DNA of 64,000 bases from Clostridium_AD sp050717545 (GCF_050717545.1 NZ_JBOITN010000040.1:1-64000); one strand, 5' to 3'; positions 26,302-36,544 are shown, counted from the first letter of the stretch. The notes: generated by a model not told the origin, from the sequence alone. Numbers and translations are program-made.

Positions 26302-27831
26302 ATGGGTTTAGTTCAAAAAATAGTTAATGAGGAAATAGACCAATCCTTGGAACTTATAAAAGAATTAGAACATGTGATGAATGAGATTAAGGGAAACGAA
26401 AATTTGTTTTGTTCTGATGTTCAGAAGATGTCATTAATTGATAAACAAATTATATTACACAGTTGGGTAAGTTATGTAGGATGTTATAAAGAATTAAAAG
26501 AAATTAGACAAAAGTATAAAAATAAAATTATATTGAAATCTACAACTGATACACATGCTAGATATAAAAACGTTTTATTAACTTATGCTTCAACAATAGC
26601 GATACGTAAAAATGCAGTATTGCTAGCCAACATTATAGACAAAAATAGGTATTTGGAGTCGATGTTAAACGAGGCTAGGCCTGAATATAATATTAATAAA
26701 AAACAATATTATTATATAACACAAGAAATTACAGAAATTTCTTGTATGATATCTTTGTTTAGGAATAAGCACTACTTTAATTCTATGCTTAATTATTATG
26801 AAGGTCATCAAGACCATAGGGTAGAGGGAGAAAAAGAATTATTAGCTTATGCAAGCTATAATTACTTGAATGTTATAAAGCTTGTTAAAAATCATAGAAA
26901 TATTGTTAAAAATAATATGGTTGGTTTTTTTGGTAAAAATGCTTTTGACTTTTGGTTCCCATTCCAAAAGTGGGTTGCTGTAAGTATTACTGGAGTTGAT
27001 TATTCTAGTAGAAAAGAGAAATATGTAAGCAGCGAAGATATAAATATTATTAAGGCAGAATTGTTACCAGGTGATGTACTTCTAAAAAGAAATAATTATC
27101 AGCTAACCAATATAGGCTTACCAGGTTTTTGGACTCATACTGGTATTTATATAGGTGGTTTAGAAAACGTAGACAAGTATTTTAACGATATTGTTTTGGA
27201 TGATTGTTTGTCAGTGTCAGAGCACATAAAAAAAGTTTACCCTAAAGTATATGAGCGTTTGCAAAGCAAGCCAAGCAGCGAATACATTATTGAAGTTATT
27301 GCCTCTGGAGTTGTAATAAACCCTCTAGATGCTATTGCAAAAGTTGATTGTTTTTCTGCACTCCGTCCTAGACTTTCTAAAGAAGATAAATTAAAGGCAT
27401 TGTTTACAGCTTTTGAGTATTTAGGAAAGGTATATGATTATAATTTTGATATTATGACAGATAATGCTTTGTTTTGTAGTGAACTAATTTATAAGTCATA
27501 TTTATGCTCAAGCAATAAAAAAGGAATTACATTTAACTTAGAGCTAAAAGCGGGAAGGCTCCTACTCTCACCTAATAGCATTATTAAAAAATTTGACTCT
27601 GAATTTGAGAGTGAAAATGCAGAATTTGATTTTGTAGTTTATTATGATGGGAATGCGCGCGAAAGAAAAGCTATAAGAAAAACAGCAAATGATTTAAAAA
27701 CGACTTGGAAAATATCTAAATGGACAACCGTAAAGCATAGGATTATTTTAAAAACAACCACAAGGTATCCTATAGTGAAATTAAATTCGGTATTGTCTAA
27801 GCTCAAATTTATTTTATATGGCATGTTTTAA
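26302..27831 (+). CDS. YiiX-like permuted NlpC/P60 (papain-like) hydrolase
   Basis: 509 aa. The first 240 residues are helical and unassigned. Residues about 250-440 are a YiiX/DUF830-type circularly permuted NlpC/P60 domain: PGDVLLKRNN, then His in FWTHTGIYIGG, and later Cys in LFCSELIYKSY, so the order is His before Cys. Family members act as amidases or lipid acyl hydrolases; the substrate is unknown. No signal peptide, so probably cytoplasmic. Confidence 0.85.
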   Translation: MGLVQKIVNEEIDQSLELIKELEHVMNEIKGNENLFCSDVQKMSLIDKQIILHSWVSYVGCYKELKEIRQKYKNKIILKSTTDTHARYKNVLLTYASTIAIRKNAVLLANIIDKNRYLESMLNEARPEYNINKKQYYYITQEITEISCMISLFRNKHYFNSMLNYYEGHQDHRVEGEKELLAYASYNYLNVIKLVKNHRNIVKNNMVGFFGKNAFDFWFPFQKWVAVSITGVDYSSRKEKYVSSEDINIIKAELLPGDVLLKRNNYQLTNIGLPGFWTHTGIYIGGLENVDKYFNDIVLDDCLSVSEHIKKVYPKVYERLQSKPSSEYIIEVIASGVVINPLDAIAKVDCFSALRPRLSKEDKLKALFTAFEYLGKVYDYNFDIMTDNALFCSELIYKSYLCSSNKKGITFNLELKAGRLLLSPNSIIKKFDSEFESENAEFDFVVYYDGNARERKAIRKTANDLKTTWKISKWTTVKHRIILKTTTRYPIVKLNSVLSKLKFILYGMF

Positions 27832-27926
27832 TAATTAGGATATATGTATATAATATAAATACAGTAAAAATATTAAAAGTAAAGTATTAGATTAAACTCT
27901 AGAATAGAAAGTAGGATAAATAATAT

Positions 27927-28664
27927 ATGAGAAATATTAAAATTATAATAGAATATGATGGTACTAGGTATAAAGGATGGCAAAGACTTGGAGACAGTGA
28001 CAATACAATTCAGCACAAAATAGAAGCTGTTTTAAGCAAGATGGCTCAAGAAAATATTGAAATCACTGCTTCAGGAAGAACAGATGCAGGAGTGCATGCA
28101 TCAAATCAAGTGGCGAATTTTAGAACAGACTGTACTTTGCCTGTGCATAAAATGCGTAGTTATTGTTATGAATACTTACCAGAAGATATTGTAGTTAAAT
28201 CAGTTGAAGAAATGGATCTTAATTTTCATGCTAGATACAATGCTAAGGCTAAAAAATATGTATATAATATTTGCAACAATAAGGTACATGATGTATTTAC
28301 AAGAAAATATGATTACCATGTAGCATTACCACTGAATATAGATAAGATGAGAAAAGCATCTGAATTCTTAATAGGAGAACATGATTTTCAAAGTTTTACA
28401 ACACTTAAAACTAAGAAAAAATCTACTATAAGAACTATTTATACAATAAATATTGAAAATGAGGATGGAAATATTGAAATCAGTGTTCAAGGAAATGGAT
28501 TTATGAAAAATATGGTGAGATTACTAGTTGGAACACTTGTTGAAGTAGGACTTGGTGAAAGAGATGCAAATGAAATTAGTGATATTTTAGATAGAAAAGA
28601 AAGAAAGTATGCAGGACATATTGCACCAGCCAAAGGTTTATTTTTAGAAGAAGTTAATTATTAA
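27927..28664 (+). CDS. truA: tRNA pseudouridine(38-40) synthase
   Basis: 245 aa. Catalytic GRTDAGVHA (about residues 49-57), N-terminal EYDGTRYKGWQ, and the C-terminal GNGFMKNMVRLLVGTL. It makes pseudouridine in the anticodon stem of many tRNAs. Monocistronic, with a strong terminator. Confidence 0.97.
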   Translation: MRNIKIIIEYDGTRYKGWQRLGDSDNTIQHKIEAVLSKMAQENIEITASGRTDAGVHASNQVANFRTDCTLPVHKMRSYCYEYLPEDIVVKSVEEMDLNFHARYNAKAKKYVYNICNNKVHDVFTRKYDYHVALPLNIDKMRKASEFLIGEHDFQSFTTLKTKKKSTIRTIYTINIENEDGNIEISVQGNGFMKNMVRLLVGTLVEVGLGERDANEISDILDRKERKYAGHIAPAKGLFLEEVNY

Positions 28665-28676
28665 GATTGTATAAAT

Positions 28677-28717
28677 AAAATAGGCACATGAGTTTAAAAA
28701 ACTCATGTGCCTATTTT
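28677..28717. terminator. Terminator after truA
   Basis: AAAATAGGCACATGAGTTT pairs perfectly with AAACTCATGTGCCTATTTT. It is symmetric and probably serves both truA and the convergent small gene. Confidence 0.9.
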
Positions 28718-28769
28718 ATTTATATATATAGAAATAGAAATTTAAAACAATGTAAATTATAAATTATTA

Positions 28770-28958
28770 CTATAAGATTCCTTCGTTTTTTAATAGTTCT
28801 TCAATTTCTTCAACTTTTTTGGAAAGGCTATCAAAATTTTCTTTTAATATATCTTTTGGAAGAGGACTAAGCTTCATAGTTTCCTCTAAAACGTCTATAG
28901 AGTCTAGCGCATCATCAATGCCCTTTTGTGCTTGTTTTAAGCTTTCTTCTTTCATCAT
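28770..28958 (-). CDS. Small charged coiled-coil protein
   Basis: 62 aa, AAAGGAG six bases before the first of two ATG codons. Mostly acidic amphipathic helix with heptads (KKVEEIEELL). No known family from sequence alone. The good binding site and codon pattern make it a real gene. Confidence 0.7.
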   Translation of the reverse strand: MMKEESLKQAQKGIDDALDSIDVLEETMKLSPLPKDILKENFDSLSKKVEEIEELLKNEGIL

Positions 28959-29113
28959 TTAATCTCCTTTAACTTTTGTTTTTTATAAATATACTTAATT
29001 CATCCTGAAAAATAGGGCTCTAAAAGGTTATATTTAAGGAATATATAAATCCTAACATTAGTGATTCAAAGTTACAAGTGGAAATTAGTTTCTTAATTAC
29101 TTAAACATTAATG

Positions 29114-29974
29114 CTAATTTTTCTTATTGATGGAAAGTTTATTTTTAACGTCTTTTAGTATGATATCCAAACCTTTAAACTTTAAATCAGGAAAGGCTTT
29201 TATAATCCTTGAGTAGTCAGGATATTTTTTAGTAAATAAATAATCATATCTTGATTTGAGCTCTTTAATGATGTTTTCAATGTCAGATTTTTTCTTACTC
29301 ATCTTAACTTCAGCACTTTCTATTAACTGCTCTAATTTAAATTTTAATTCTGTTATATTTTTAGTATTTCCTAAGTTCAATTTAAACCCTGAAACTTTCT
29401 CAGTTAATTCCAAATATGCTGTATTAAATTGATGTAAAAGCAATTCTAATTTTAAAACAGTATTTACAGTAAGTATAAAATCGATTAATAAACATAAAAG
29501 CATAGTATAAAAAAGTATTATACCTAGTTTAGGTGGGATTATACTTACTATATGTATGATATAAGGATGAATTACCTTTAAAATTAATATTGAAATAAAC
29601 CCCCATATTATAGAGAAATATAAACATATTCTCCCTTTAAGATTGTACGGCTCATCACTGTAATCCCACCAAGTACTATTAAAGGCAGTTTCTAAAATGT
29701 AGCCGGTCACATACTCGATAAGGGACGTTAAAAATATTGAACCAAAAAAAAGATAAATATAATTAGCTTCAATAGGTTTTAATATAACAATTATAGACAA
29801 ACAACCAAATCCATAAATAGGGCAAAATGGTCCATTTAGAAAACCTCGATTAACAAATTCTTTTTTGTTTATTGTTGCGTAAACTGTCTCAAGGCACCAT
29901 CCCATAAAAGAATAGATAATAAAATAATAAAATAGTGTAAATGTGTTTGAATTTAATAAAGCTGTACTAAACAT
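29114..29974 (-). CDS. CmpB/type IV ABC-permease-like membrane protein
   Basis: 286 aa. Five or so membrane helices in residues 1-170, with the family pattern FYYFIIYSFMGWCLETVY, NRGFLNGPFCPIYGFG and TGYILETAFNSTWWDYSDEPYN of PF06541-type proteins. The last 110 residues are charged and helical, probably cytoplasmic. The transported substrate is unknown, and no ABC ATPase lies nearby. Confidence 0.8.
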   Translation of the reverse strand: MFSTALLNSNTFTLFYYFIIYSFMGWCLETVYATINKKEFVNRGFLNGPFCPIYGFGCLSIIVILKPIEANYIYLFFGSIFLTSLIEYVTGYILETAFNSTWWDYSDEPYNLKGRICLYFSIIWGFISILILKVIHPYIIHIVSIIPPKLGIILFYTMLLCLLIDFILTVNTVLKLELLLHQFNTAYLELTEKVSGFKLNLGNTKNITELKFKLEQLIESAEVKMSKKKSDIENIIKELKSRYDYLFTKKYPDYSRIIKAFPDLKFKGLDIILKDVKNKLSINKKN

Positions 29975-30151
29975 ATATTAACTCCCTCTTTTTATGGTTA
30001 CAATATATTGAACAAGAAAATAGTAACACAAAAAGTATTTTTTTTATAGGCAATAAGCTAATAAAATATTAATATATGCAAGTTTTTGAGAAGTGATACA
30101 TATATATTTAGCAAGCGATGATAAATTAACTTAAATATTAGGAGGAAATAT

Positions 30152-30727
30152 ATGATAAATATTATTTGGTTTTTAATTTTATCAGTAGGCATAATTGTTG
30201 GGATGGTTACGGGGAAGGTGGAAATTGTCTCAAAAGCAGTTGTTTCATCAACAACGGGCGCTGTGGAACTTGTCATAGGGCTTGTTGGAATGATGTGTTT
30301 GTGGTGTGGAATTATGAAAATTGCAGAGAAAAGTGGACTAACTGACAAATTAGCCAATCTACTTGGACCAATTCTAAAAATCGTGTTTAAAGAAGCTAGA
30401 AAAAGTCCAAAGGCGATGTCTAGCATTACTATGAATATAACGGCTAATATGGTGGGATTATCAAATGCAGCAACCCCTTTTGGTATAAAGGCTATGGAAG
30501 AAATGCATAAAATTACTAGGGAAAAGGATACAGCTAGTAATGATATGGCTTTGTTTTTGGTATTAAATGCTGCTTGTATTCAGTTTTTACCAACAACGGT
30601 AATATCAATAAGAGCAGCTTATAATTCTCAGAATCCAGCTATTATTATCCTGCCGGCTATAATTGCAACAGGTACTGCTGCAGTATTAGGTGTATTTTAT
30701 TGTAAGATACTACAAAGATATTTTTAA
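30152..30727 (+). CDS. spmA: Spore maturation protein A
   Basis: 191 aa. Nucleoside-recognition (Gate) domain membrane protein with the signature NMVGLSNAATPFGIKAMEEM (about residues 99-118). In B. subtilis SpmA and SpmB help dehydrate the spore core. AGGAGG before the ATG. It lies 47 nt before spmB, in one operon. Confidence 0.95.
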   Translation: MINIIWFLILSVGIIVGMVTGKVEIVSKAVVSSTTGAVELVIGLVGMMCLWCGIMKIAEKSGLTDKLANLLGPILKIVFKEARKSPKAMSSITMNITANMVGLSNAATPFGIKAMEEMHKITREKDTASNDMALFLVLNAACIQFLPTTVISIRAAYNSQNPAIIILPAIIATGTAAVLGVFYCKILQRYF

Positions 30728-30774
30728 ATAGAATATATATTGAAACTTAAAGTTAAAGGCGGTGGAGGTGTAAT

Positions 30775-31314
30775 ATGGTGATTGTAGGTAACTTAGTATC
30801 ATATATTTTAAAGGGTATAATCCCAATTATTATTGCTCTAGTAGTAACATATGGGGTTATTAAGAAAGTAAAAGTATACGAATGTTTTGTTGAGGGGGCA
30901 AAAGAGGGCATAACCATTTGTCTAAAAATATTCCCGTATCTTTTAGCCATGATTGTGGCCGTAAATGTGCTTCGAGCTTCTGGAGCATTAGATTTTTTTA
31001 TTTATTTAGTAACTCCAGTAGTTAAGTTCATCGGACTGCCACCTGAAGTGGTTCCTTTAGTTTTAATAAAACCTCTATCGGGAAGTGGAGCATTAGGAGT
31101 GTTCACTGACATAATAAAACAATATGGGCCAGATAGTTATATAGGAAGGGTAGCATCCATAATAATGGGATCAACAGAAACAATTTTTTATACACTTACA
31201 GTATACTTTGGTGCAGTTGGTATAAAAAATATTAGGCATACATTAGTGGCGGCAGTGCTTGCTGATATTACAGCGGTTATAATGGCAGTTAATTTGGCCA
31301 AATTTTTCTTTTAA
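30775..31314 (+). CDS. spmB: Spore maturation protein B
   Basis: 179 aa. Gate-domain partner of SpmA with KEGITICLKIFPYLLAMIVA and LIKPLSGSGALGVF. GGAGGTG ahead of the ATG. Two-gene operon with spmA, typical of endospore formers. Confidence 0.95.
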   Translation: MVIVGNLVSYILKGIIPIIIALVVTYGVIKKVKVYECFVEGAKEGITICLKIFPYLLAMIVAVNVLRASGALDFFIYLVTPVVKFIGLPPEVVPLVLIKPLSGSGALGVFTDIIKQYGPDSYIGRVASIIMGSTETIFYTLTVYFGAVGIKNIRHTLVAAVLADITAVIMAVNLAKFFF

Positions 31315-31366
31315 ATATAAAACAATGAAAATATAAGTATAATTTTAGGGGTTTTGATTAAAAATA

Positions 31367-31395
31367 TTGACATAGCAATTTATTTGCAATATAAT
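31367..31395 (+). promoter_or_regulatory. Sigma-A promoter of the metG T-box transcript
   Basis: TTGACA (31367-31372), 17-nt spacer, TATAAT (31390-31395). Consensus in both boxes. Confidence 0.85.
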
Positions 31396-31401
31396 TATTA
31401 T

Positions 31402-31711
31402 GTGATAAATGCAATGATGAGAAGAGTAATAAGCCTAATTGTTAACAGAGAGCTGACAGTGGTGAAAATCAGTAGCAGGTTGACTTATGAACATGGTCTT
31501 TAAGCAGATTATTTGAGTGGAAATTTAAAGGCTTATTATAAAAATATACTTTTAAATTTTATTATTAGGATAATACGGACGCAACCGTTATATTGTCAGG
31601 TGATGATGGTCACCCATTGAGATCTTTATAGTGATGTAGGGATAAATTAGAGTGGTAAAACGTTAAATACGTCTCTAAACAGAATAATATTTCTGTTTAG
31701 AGACTTTTTTT
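31402..31711 (+). promoter_or_regulatory. T-box leader (methionine) upstream of metG
   Basis: A leader of about 310 nt with the AGAGAGCTGACAG...GGTGAAAATCAG stem I core. ATG is the likely specifier in TTGACTTATGAACATGG, and AGAGTGGTAAAACG (31650-31663) is the T-box. It ends in a strong terminator stem, GTCTCTAAACAG with CTGTTTAGAGAC, and seven T (31671-31711). Uncharged tRNA-Met would favour the antiterminator and turn metG on. Confidence 0.85.
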
Positions 31712-31774
31712 ATTTTCTGGGAAATAAAATCTGAAGATTATAAATAATATATTTGAGAGAGGCAGGAGAGAAAT

Positions 31775-33715
31775 ATGAACAAAAAAACTTTTTATATTAC
31801 TACACCAATTTATTATCCGTCAGCAAATCTACATATTGGTAATACATATACAACGGTAGCTGCTGATGCTATTGCTAGGTTTAAGAGGCTTACAGGTTAT
31901 GATGTTATGTTTTTAACAGGTACAGATGAGCATGGTCAAAAAATTCAAAGAATAGCACAGGAGAAAGGAGTTACTCCAAAACAGTATGTAGACAAAGTAG
32001 TAGCAGGCATACAAGAACTATGGAAAATGATGGACATAAGTTATGATAAATTTATAAGAACAACAGATGAATACCATAAAAAATCAGTTCAAAAACTATT
32101 TAAACAGTTGTACGATCAAGGGGATATATATAAAAGCTCATATGAAGGATTATATTGTACTCCATGTGAATCATTTTGGACAGAAACTCAAGCAGTAGAC
32201 GGGAAATGTCCTGATTGCTCAAGGCCTGTAGAAAAAGCTAAAGAAGAGGCATATTTCTTTAAAATGTCAAAATATGCAGATAAACTTATAGAATACATTG
32301 AAACTCATCCTGATTTTATTCAGCCAGAATCAAGAAAAAATGAAATGCTAAATAATTTTTTAAGACCTGGCCTTCAAGATTTATGTGTTTCACGTACAAC
32401 TTTTGATTGGGGAATTCCTGTTGAATTTGATCCAGGGCACGTTATATATGTATGGGTAGATGCATTATCTAACTATATAACGGCGCTTGGATATAATAGC
32501 GACGATACTTCCCTTTATAAAAAATACTGGCCAGCGGATGTACACCTAATTGGTAAAGATATATTGAGATTTCATACGATTTATTGGCCAATAATGCTTA
32601 TGGCATTAGATTTGCCTCTTCCAAAACAAGTATTCGGACATGGCTGGCTTCTTGTGGATGGGGGAGTAAGAATGGCTAAATCTAGAGGAAACGTAGTAGA
32701 TCCAGTAACGCTGGTTGATCACTTTGGAGTTGATGCAGTAAGATATTACTTGCTTCATGAAATACCATTCGGTAATGATGGAATATTTACTAGTGAAATA
32801 TTTATAAAGAAAACAAATTCAGATTTAGCTAATGATTTAGGGAACTTACTATCAAGAACTGTAACAATGGTAGAGAAATATTTTGACGGAGTTACTCCGG
32901 TGCCTTTGCAGAAAGAGGCCGTTGATAATGAACTTATAATGCTTGCACTTGGCGTGCCTGCTTTAGTTGAAAAAGCTATAGAAGACCTTAAAATATCTGA
33001 GGCACTAGACCATGTTTGGACTCTAATTAGACGAACAAATAAATATATAGACGAAACAACTCCATGGATACTTGGAAAAGATGAAGCGCAAAAGGGAAGA
33101 CTTGGCACGGTGCTCTACAATTTATTGGAATCACTAAGAATGACATCAGTACTAATATCAGCATTTTTGCCAACAACAAGTAATAAAATAAATACTCAAA
33201 TAAATGCCAGCAATACAACTTGGGATAGTCTGAAATCATTTGATGGAACAATATCCGGAGTAAAGGTTAATAAAGGAGAGGTAATGTTTCCAAGAATAGA
33301 TGTGGAAGCTAAAATAGAAGAGCTTGATGCACTTGTAGAATCGCAAAGGAAATTAGCACAAAAGCCTACTATGGAGCCAATTAAAAAGGAAATTACCATA
33401 GAAGATTTTGATAAGATAGATATGAGGGTTGTTAAAGTATTAGAGTGCGTAGCAATGAAGAAATCTAAAAAATTACTTAAGTTAAAAGTAGATTTAGGTG
33501 GAGAAATAAGACAAGTAATTTCAGGAATTGCTCAAAATTACAAACCAGAAGAACTAATTGGTAAGTATGTAGTGCTAGTAGCCAATTTAAAGGCTGTTAC
33601 ACTAAGGGGGGAATTATCACAAGGAATGATAATTGCAGCGGCAAATGAGGATGATAGCAAGTTATTTGCAATATCACTGCCGGGAGAACTACCTACAGGA
33701 AGTACAGTAAGATAA
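31775..33715 (+). CDS. metG: Methionyl-tRNA synthetase
   Basis: 646 aa. HIGH motif HIGN in YYPSANLHIGNTYT, zinc knuckles CTPCESFW and CPDCSRP, KMSKS-type MAKSRGN, and a C-terminal EMAP/tRNA-binding domain (about 540-646: EDFDKIDMRVVKVLE, SGIAQ). It charges tRNA-Met and initiator tRNA. Controlled by the T-box upstream. In B. subtilis metS also precedes tatD; here a DUF445 gene lies in between. Confidence 0.97.
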   Translation: MNKKTFYITTPIYYPSANLHIGNTYTTVAADAIARFKRLTGYDVMFLTGTDEHGQKIQRIAQEKGVTPKQYVDKVVAGIQELWKMMDISYDKFIRTTDEYHKKSVQKLFKQLYDQGDIYKSSYEGLYCTPCESFWTETQAVDGKCPDCSRPVEKAKEEAYFFKMSKYADKLIEYIETHPDFIQPESRKNEMLNNFLRPGLQDLCVSRTTFDWGIPVEFDPGHVIYVWVDALSNYITALGYNSDDTSLYKKYWPADVHLIGKDILRFHTIYWPIMLMALDLPLPKQVFGHGWLLVDGGVRMAKSRGNVVDPVTLVDHFGVDAVRYYLLHEIPFGNDGIFTSEIFIKKTNSDLANDLGNLLSRTVTMVEKYFDGVTPVPLQKEAVDNELIMLALGVPALVEKAIEDLKISEALDHVWTLIRRTNKYIDETTPWILGKDEAQKGRLGTVLYNLLESLRMTSVLISAFLPTTSNKINTQINASNTTWDSLKSFDGTISGVKVNKGEVMFPRIDVEAKIEELDALVESQRKLAQKPTMEPIKKEITIEDFDKIDMRVVKVLECVAMKKSKKLLKLKVDLGGEIRQVISGIAQNYKPEELIGKYVVLVANLKAVTLRGELSQGMIIAAANEDDSKLFAISLPGELPTGSTVR

Positions 33716-33739
33716 AATGATTTTTAAAGACACTAATTG

Positions 33740-33768
33740 CATCCATAAGTATGAAACTCTTATGGATG
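33740..33768. repeat. Hairpin between metG and the DUF445 gene
   Basis: CATCCATAAG and CTTATGGATG flank a 9-nt loop without a T-run; perhaps an mRNA stability element in a shared transcript. Confidence 0.6.
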
Positions 33769-33797
33769 TAGAAAATGTCCATGCTAGGAGGAAAAAT

Positions 33798-35315
33798 ATG
33801 AAATTTATTATAGGTTCCTTAGTTGGAGCTATTATCGGGTACATAACCAATTGGTTAGCTATAAAAATGTTGTTTAGACCACGCAGCGAGATAAGACTAT
33901 TTAACGTTAAAGTGCCATTTACTCCAGGACTTATACCAAAGGAGAAGACTAGAATAGCTAAAAGTGTAGGGGATTCTATAGGTCAACATCTTTTGACAAA
34001 GGAAACAATTATTAAGTCTTTATGTAGTGAAAACATGAATCAACAATTAGATTCATGGGTACAAAGTAAGGTAGTTACTATAAAGAATAGTGAGGTTACA
34101 GTGGGAACAGAGTTAAAATCATTGCTTGGGAATGAATACCAAAGTTTTACGGGCAGCATAAATGATAATATTTCTAAAGCCCTTGTAGGTTATTTAAATG
34201 AAAAAGAGGGTTCAGGCAAGATTGCTAAATATATTTCCACACAAATAATAGCAGAATTAAAAGTTAAACCAGAAATTATTTGTAAAAGTGAATTATATAA
34301 CTCAATAAAAGATAAAGTGTTAAACATGGTAATTGAGTATAAGGATTCGGATAATTTCTACAATACAGTTCAAAAAATATTAAAAGATAAGCTAGCTAAA
34401 CTAATGGGATTAGATAAGAATTTTGAACAAGTAGTTCCAAGCGAGATAATTAACAATCTGAAAGTATATATTTATGGCAAAAGATATGAAATAGCTATGG
34501 AAATAAAAAAAATGTTAAAAGAGGAAAAAAACTCGAATAAATTAAGAGAAATTGTAGACGAAACTATAAGCACAAAGTTAAGCCCTATGGTAGCAATGTT
34601 TATGAATACGGATACTATTTATGAAAAGGTTGCAACTGGATTAGATGAATTTTTAGATGAACCTAAAAATCATAATGACATAGCTTTAATAATTAATGAT
34701 ATTATAGACAAAATACTTAAAAATTCAATAGCGGGTGTGCTTTCAGAGCTACCTAAAGAAGCTATTGATAATGCAATTGAACCTTTAATAAAATTATTCA
34801 CAACAAAGATTGTAGATGAAAAACTTATTAGAGATACTTTAGAAGCTCTTGAGGGTAAGTTTAATAATTATTCCTCAATTGAGGAGTTACTTGAGAGTTT
34901 AGGAGTAGATTATAAAAGTTTTATAGAAGAGAGTATAAGAAGTAGGATAGAAGTTATGGCAAAAAGTGACACTGCATTAATAAAAATAACACAAATAGTA
35001 GCTATAATGATTAGTCGCGTGCTGCGAATTGAGATGAAATCAATGGTTGGATCTCAGGGTAATAAAGTAGCTGAATCTGTATCAAATGTAGTTCGCGATT
35101 TGTATAACAAATTCATAGAAAATAAGGCTGAGGGTGTTATTGAAGTATTAGATATTGCAAAAATAGTCGAAGAAAAAATAAATGAATTTGATGTAGCTTT
35201 TTCAGAAGAAATTATAATGGAAATTGCTAGTAAGGAGCTTAAGGCTATAACTTGGCTTGGGGCAATCCTTGGAGCGATTATGGGGGTGTTATCACCAATT
35301 CTTGGTTCGCTTTAG
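33798..35315 (+). CDS. DUF445 membrane-anchored protein
   Basis: 505 aa. ATG at 33798 follows AGGAGG; a longer frame reaches back to metG but has no site. N-terminal helix with GAIIGYITNWLAIKMLF, the family hallmark, then a long helical region, and a C-terminal helix WLGAILGAIMGVLSPILG. DUF445/YheB-type proteins are structural membrane proteins of unknown role. It lies 82 nt behind metG and is probably cotranscribed. Confidence 0.88.
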   Translation: MKFIIGSLVGAIIGYITNWLAIKMLFRPRSEIRLFNVKVPFTPGLIPKEKTRIAKSVGDSIGQHLLTKETIIKSLCSENMNQQLDSWVQSKVVTIKNSEVTVGTELKSLLGNEYQSFTGSINDNISKALVGYLNEKEGSGKIAKYISTQIIAELKVKPEIICKSELYNSIKDKVLNMVIEYKDSDNFYNTVQKILKDKLAKLMGLDKNFEQVVPSEIINNLKVYIYGKRYEIAMEIKKMLKEEKNSNKLREIVDETISTKLSPMVAMFMNTDTIYEKVATGLDEFLDEPKNHNDIALIINDIIDKILKNSIAGVLSELPKEAIDNAIEPLIKLFTTKIVDEKLIRDTLEALEGKFNNYSSIEELLESLGVDYKSFIEESIRSRIEVMAKSDTALIKITQIVAIMISRVLRIEMKSMVGSQGNKVAESVSNVVRDLYNKFIENKAEGVIEVLDIAKIVEEKINEFDVAFSEEIIMEIASKELKAITWLGAILGAIMGVLSPILGSL

Positions 35316-35330
35316 TTCATTATTTATTAA

Positions 35331-35372
35331 TAAGTAAAAGTCACTTTCGAAGGAAAGCGGCTTTTACTTATT
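35331..35372 (+). terminator. Terminator after the DUF445 gene
   Basis: AAGTAAAAG with CTTTC pairs with GAAAG and CTTTTACTT, then TTT. A second inverted repeat, CACGAGTAT and ATACTCGTG, lies at 35417-35446 in the tatD leader. Confidence 0.8.
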
Positions 35373-35533
35373 TAAATTATGTTATAAATTATATAAAATT
35401 GTACATAAATTAAGAACACGAGTATAATGTCAAATAAATACTCGTGATTAATTGAAAACTAATTTAAATTAGAAGGGATGGTGAGAGCTGTAATTAAACT
35501 TTAAGTAAGGTTAAGTTTAATGCAGTATTTATT

Positions 35534-36301
35534 ATGATATTTGATTCACATGCGCATTATGACGATGAGGCTTTTAATGAGGATAGAGAAAATGTAATTA
35601 TGGGTTTAAATGATAAAGGGGTAATAGGGGTATTAAACTGCGGTTCGTCAATGGACGGGGCTAGGATGTCAGTAGAATTATCAGAAAAATACAGTTTTAT
35701 ATATGCTGCGGTAGGTGTACATCCTGAATATGCAGATGTAGTTAATGATGAAACTATCATAGAATTACGTAGTTTAGCGCGTTTTTCAAAGGTTAAAGCT
35801 ATAGGTGAAATAGGGCTGGATTATTACCATGACGAAAATCCAGATAGAGAAATTCAAAAGGGCGCATTTAGGCGTCAAATGGAGCTTGCACGTGAACTTA
35901 AATTACCTGTAGTTATTCATGATAGGGATGCTCATATGGATACTTTGGATATATTAAAAGAATTTCCAGAGGTGATAGGCACAATTCATTGTTTCTCAGG
36001 AAGTGTTGAATTTGCCAGGGAATGCTTAAAGCTTGGTTATTTTATAGGATTTACCGGAGTCATAACATTTAAAAATTCGAAAAAAATAGTTGACGTTGCA
36101 AAAGAAGTACCAATGGAAAGGATACTTGTAGAAACTGACTGTCCATATATGGCGCCAGTGCCCAATAGAGGGAAAAGAAATGAGTCTGATTATATTAAAT
36201 ATATAATAGAGAAAATAGCAGAAATTAAGGGCAAAAATATAGAGGAAATTGAAGATTCAACTATTTTTAACATAAAACAATTGCTAAAAATTAACAAATA
36301 G
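35534..36301 (+). CDS. tatD: TatD-family DNase / metal-dependent hydrolase
   Basis: 255 aa. Metal motif DSHAHYDDEAF at the N terminus, GEIGLDYYHD (about residues 92-101), HDRDAHMDTLDIL, GTIHCFSG and VETDCPYMAP. All metal ligands are present. The ATG has no clear Shine-Dalgarno sequence, unusual for this genome, but no better in-frame start exists. Its place after metG and before the YabE-like gene matches yabD of B. subtilis. Confidence 0.93.
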   Translation: MIFDSHAHYDDEAFNEDRENVIMGLNDKGVIGVLNCGSSMDGARMSVELSEKYSFIYAAVGVHPEYADVVNDETIIELRSLARFSKVKAIGEIGLDYYHDENPDREIQKGAFRRQMELARELKLPVVIHDRDAHMDTLDILKEFPEVIGTIHCFSGSVEFARECLKLGYFIGFTGVITFKNSKKIVDVAKEVPMERILVETDCPYMAPVPNRGKRNESDYIKYIIEKIAEIKGKNIEEIEDSTIFNIKQLLKINK

Positions 36302-36444
36302 TGTAATATGTATATTAATCCAATTTATGAAAAGATTTACACAAAAGTATTGGTAATTAAAACTATATGCATATCATATAATTTTAATGGTAAAAGTTAT
36401 TTTTACTAGTTTACCCTCAAAACTGGGTTGGTTATTTATATTTT

Positions 36445-36464
36445 CAACTATAATATTATAGTTG
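36445..36464. repeat. Perfect 20-bp palindrome upstream of the YabE-like gene
   Basis: CAACTATAATATTATAGTTG reads the same on both strands. It lies about 50 nt before the -35 box at 36516. Possible operator. Confidence 0.6.
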
Positions 36465-36515
36465 CATGCATAATGATGCATTAGCGGTCAAATTTAAGAG
36501 TAAGGAGCTCATCAT

Positions 36516-36544
36516 TTGACATATTTATTGCTTCAAGGTATAAT
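36516..36544 (+). promoter_or_regulatory. Sigma-A promoter of the YabE-like gene
   Basis: TTGACA (36516-36521), 17-nt spacer, TATAAT (36539-36544). Both hexamers are consensus; the start codon is at 36582. Confidence 0.85.

Noticed and set aside
30058..30426. Minus-strand 122-codon frame over spmA
   Set aside because: Shadow of spmA, without binding site or recognisable motif.
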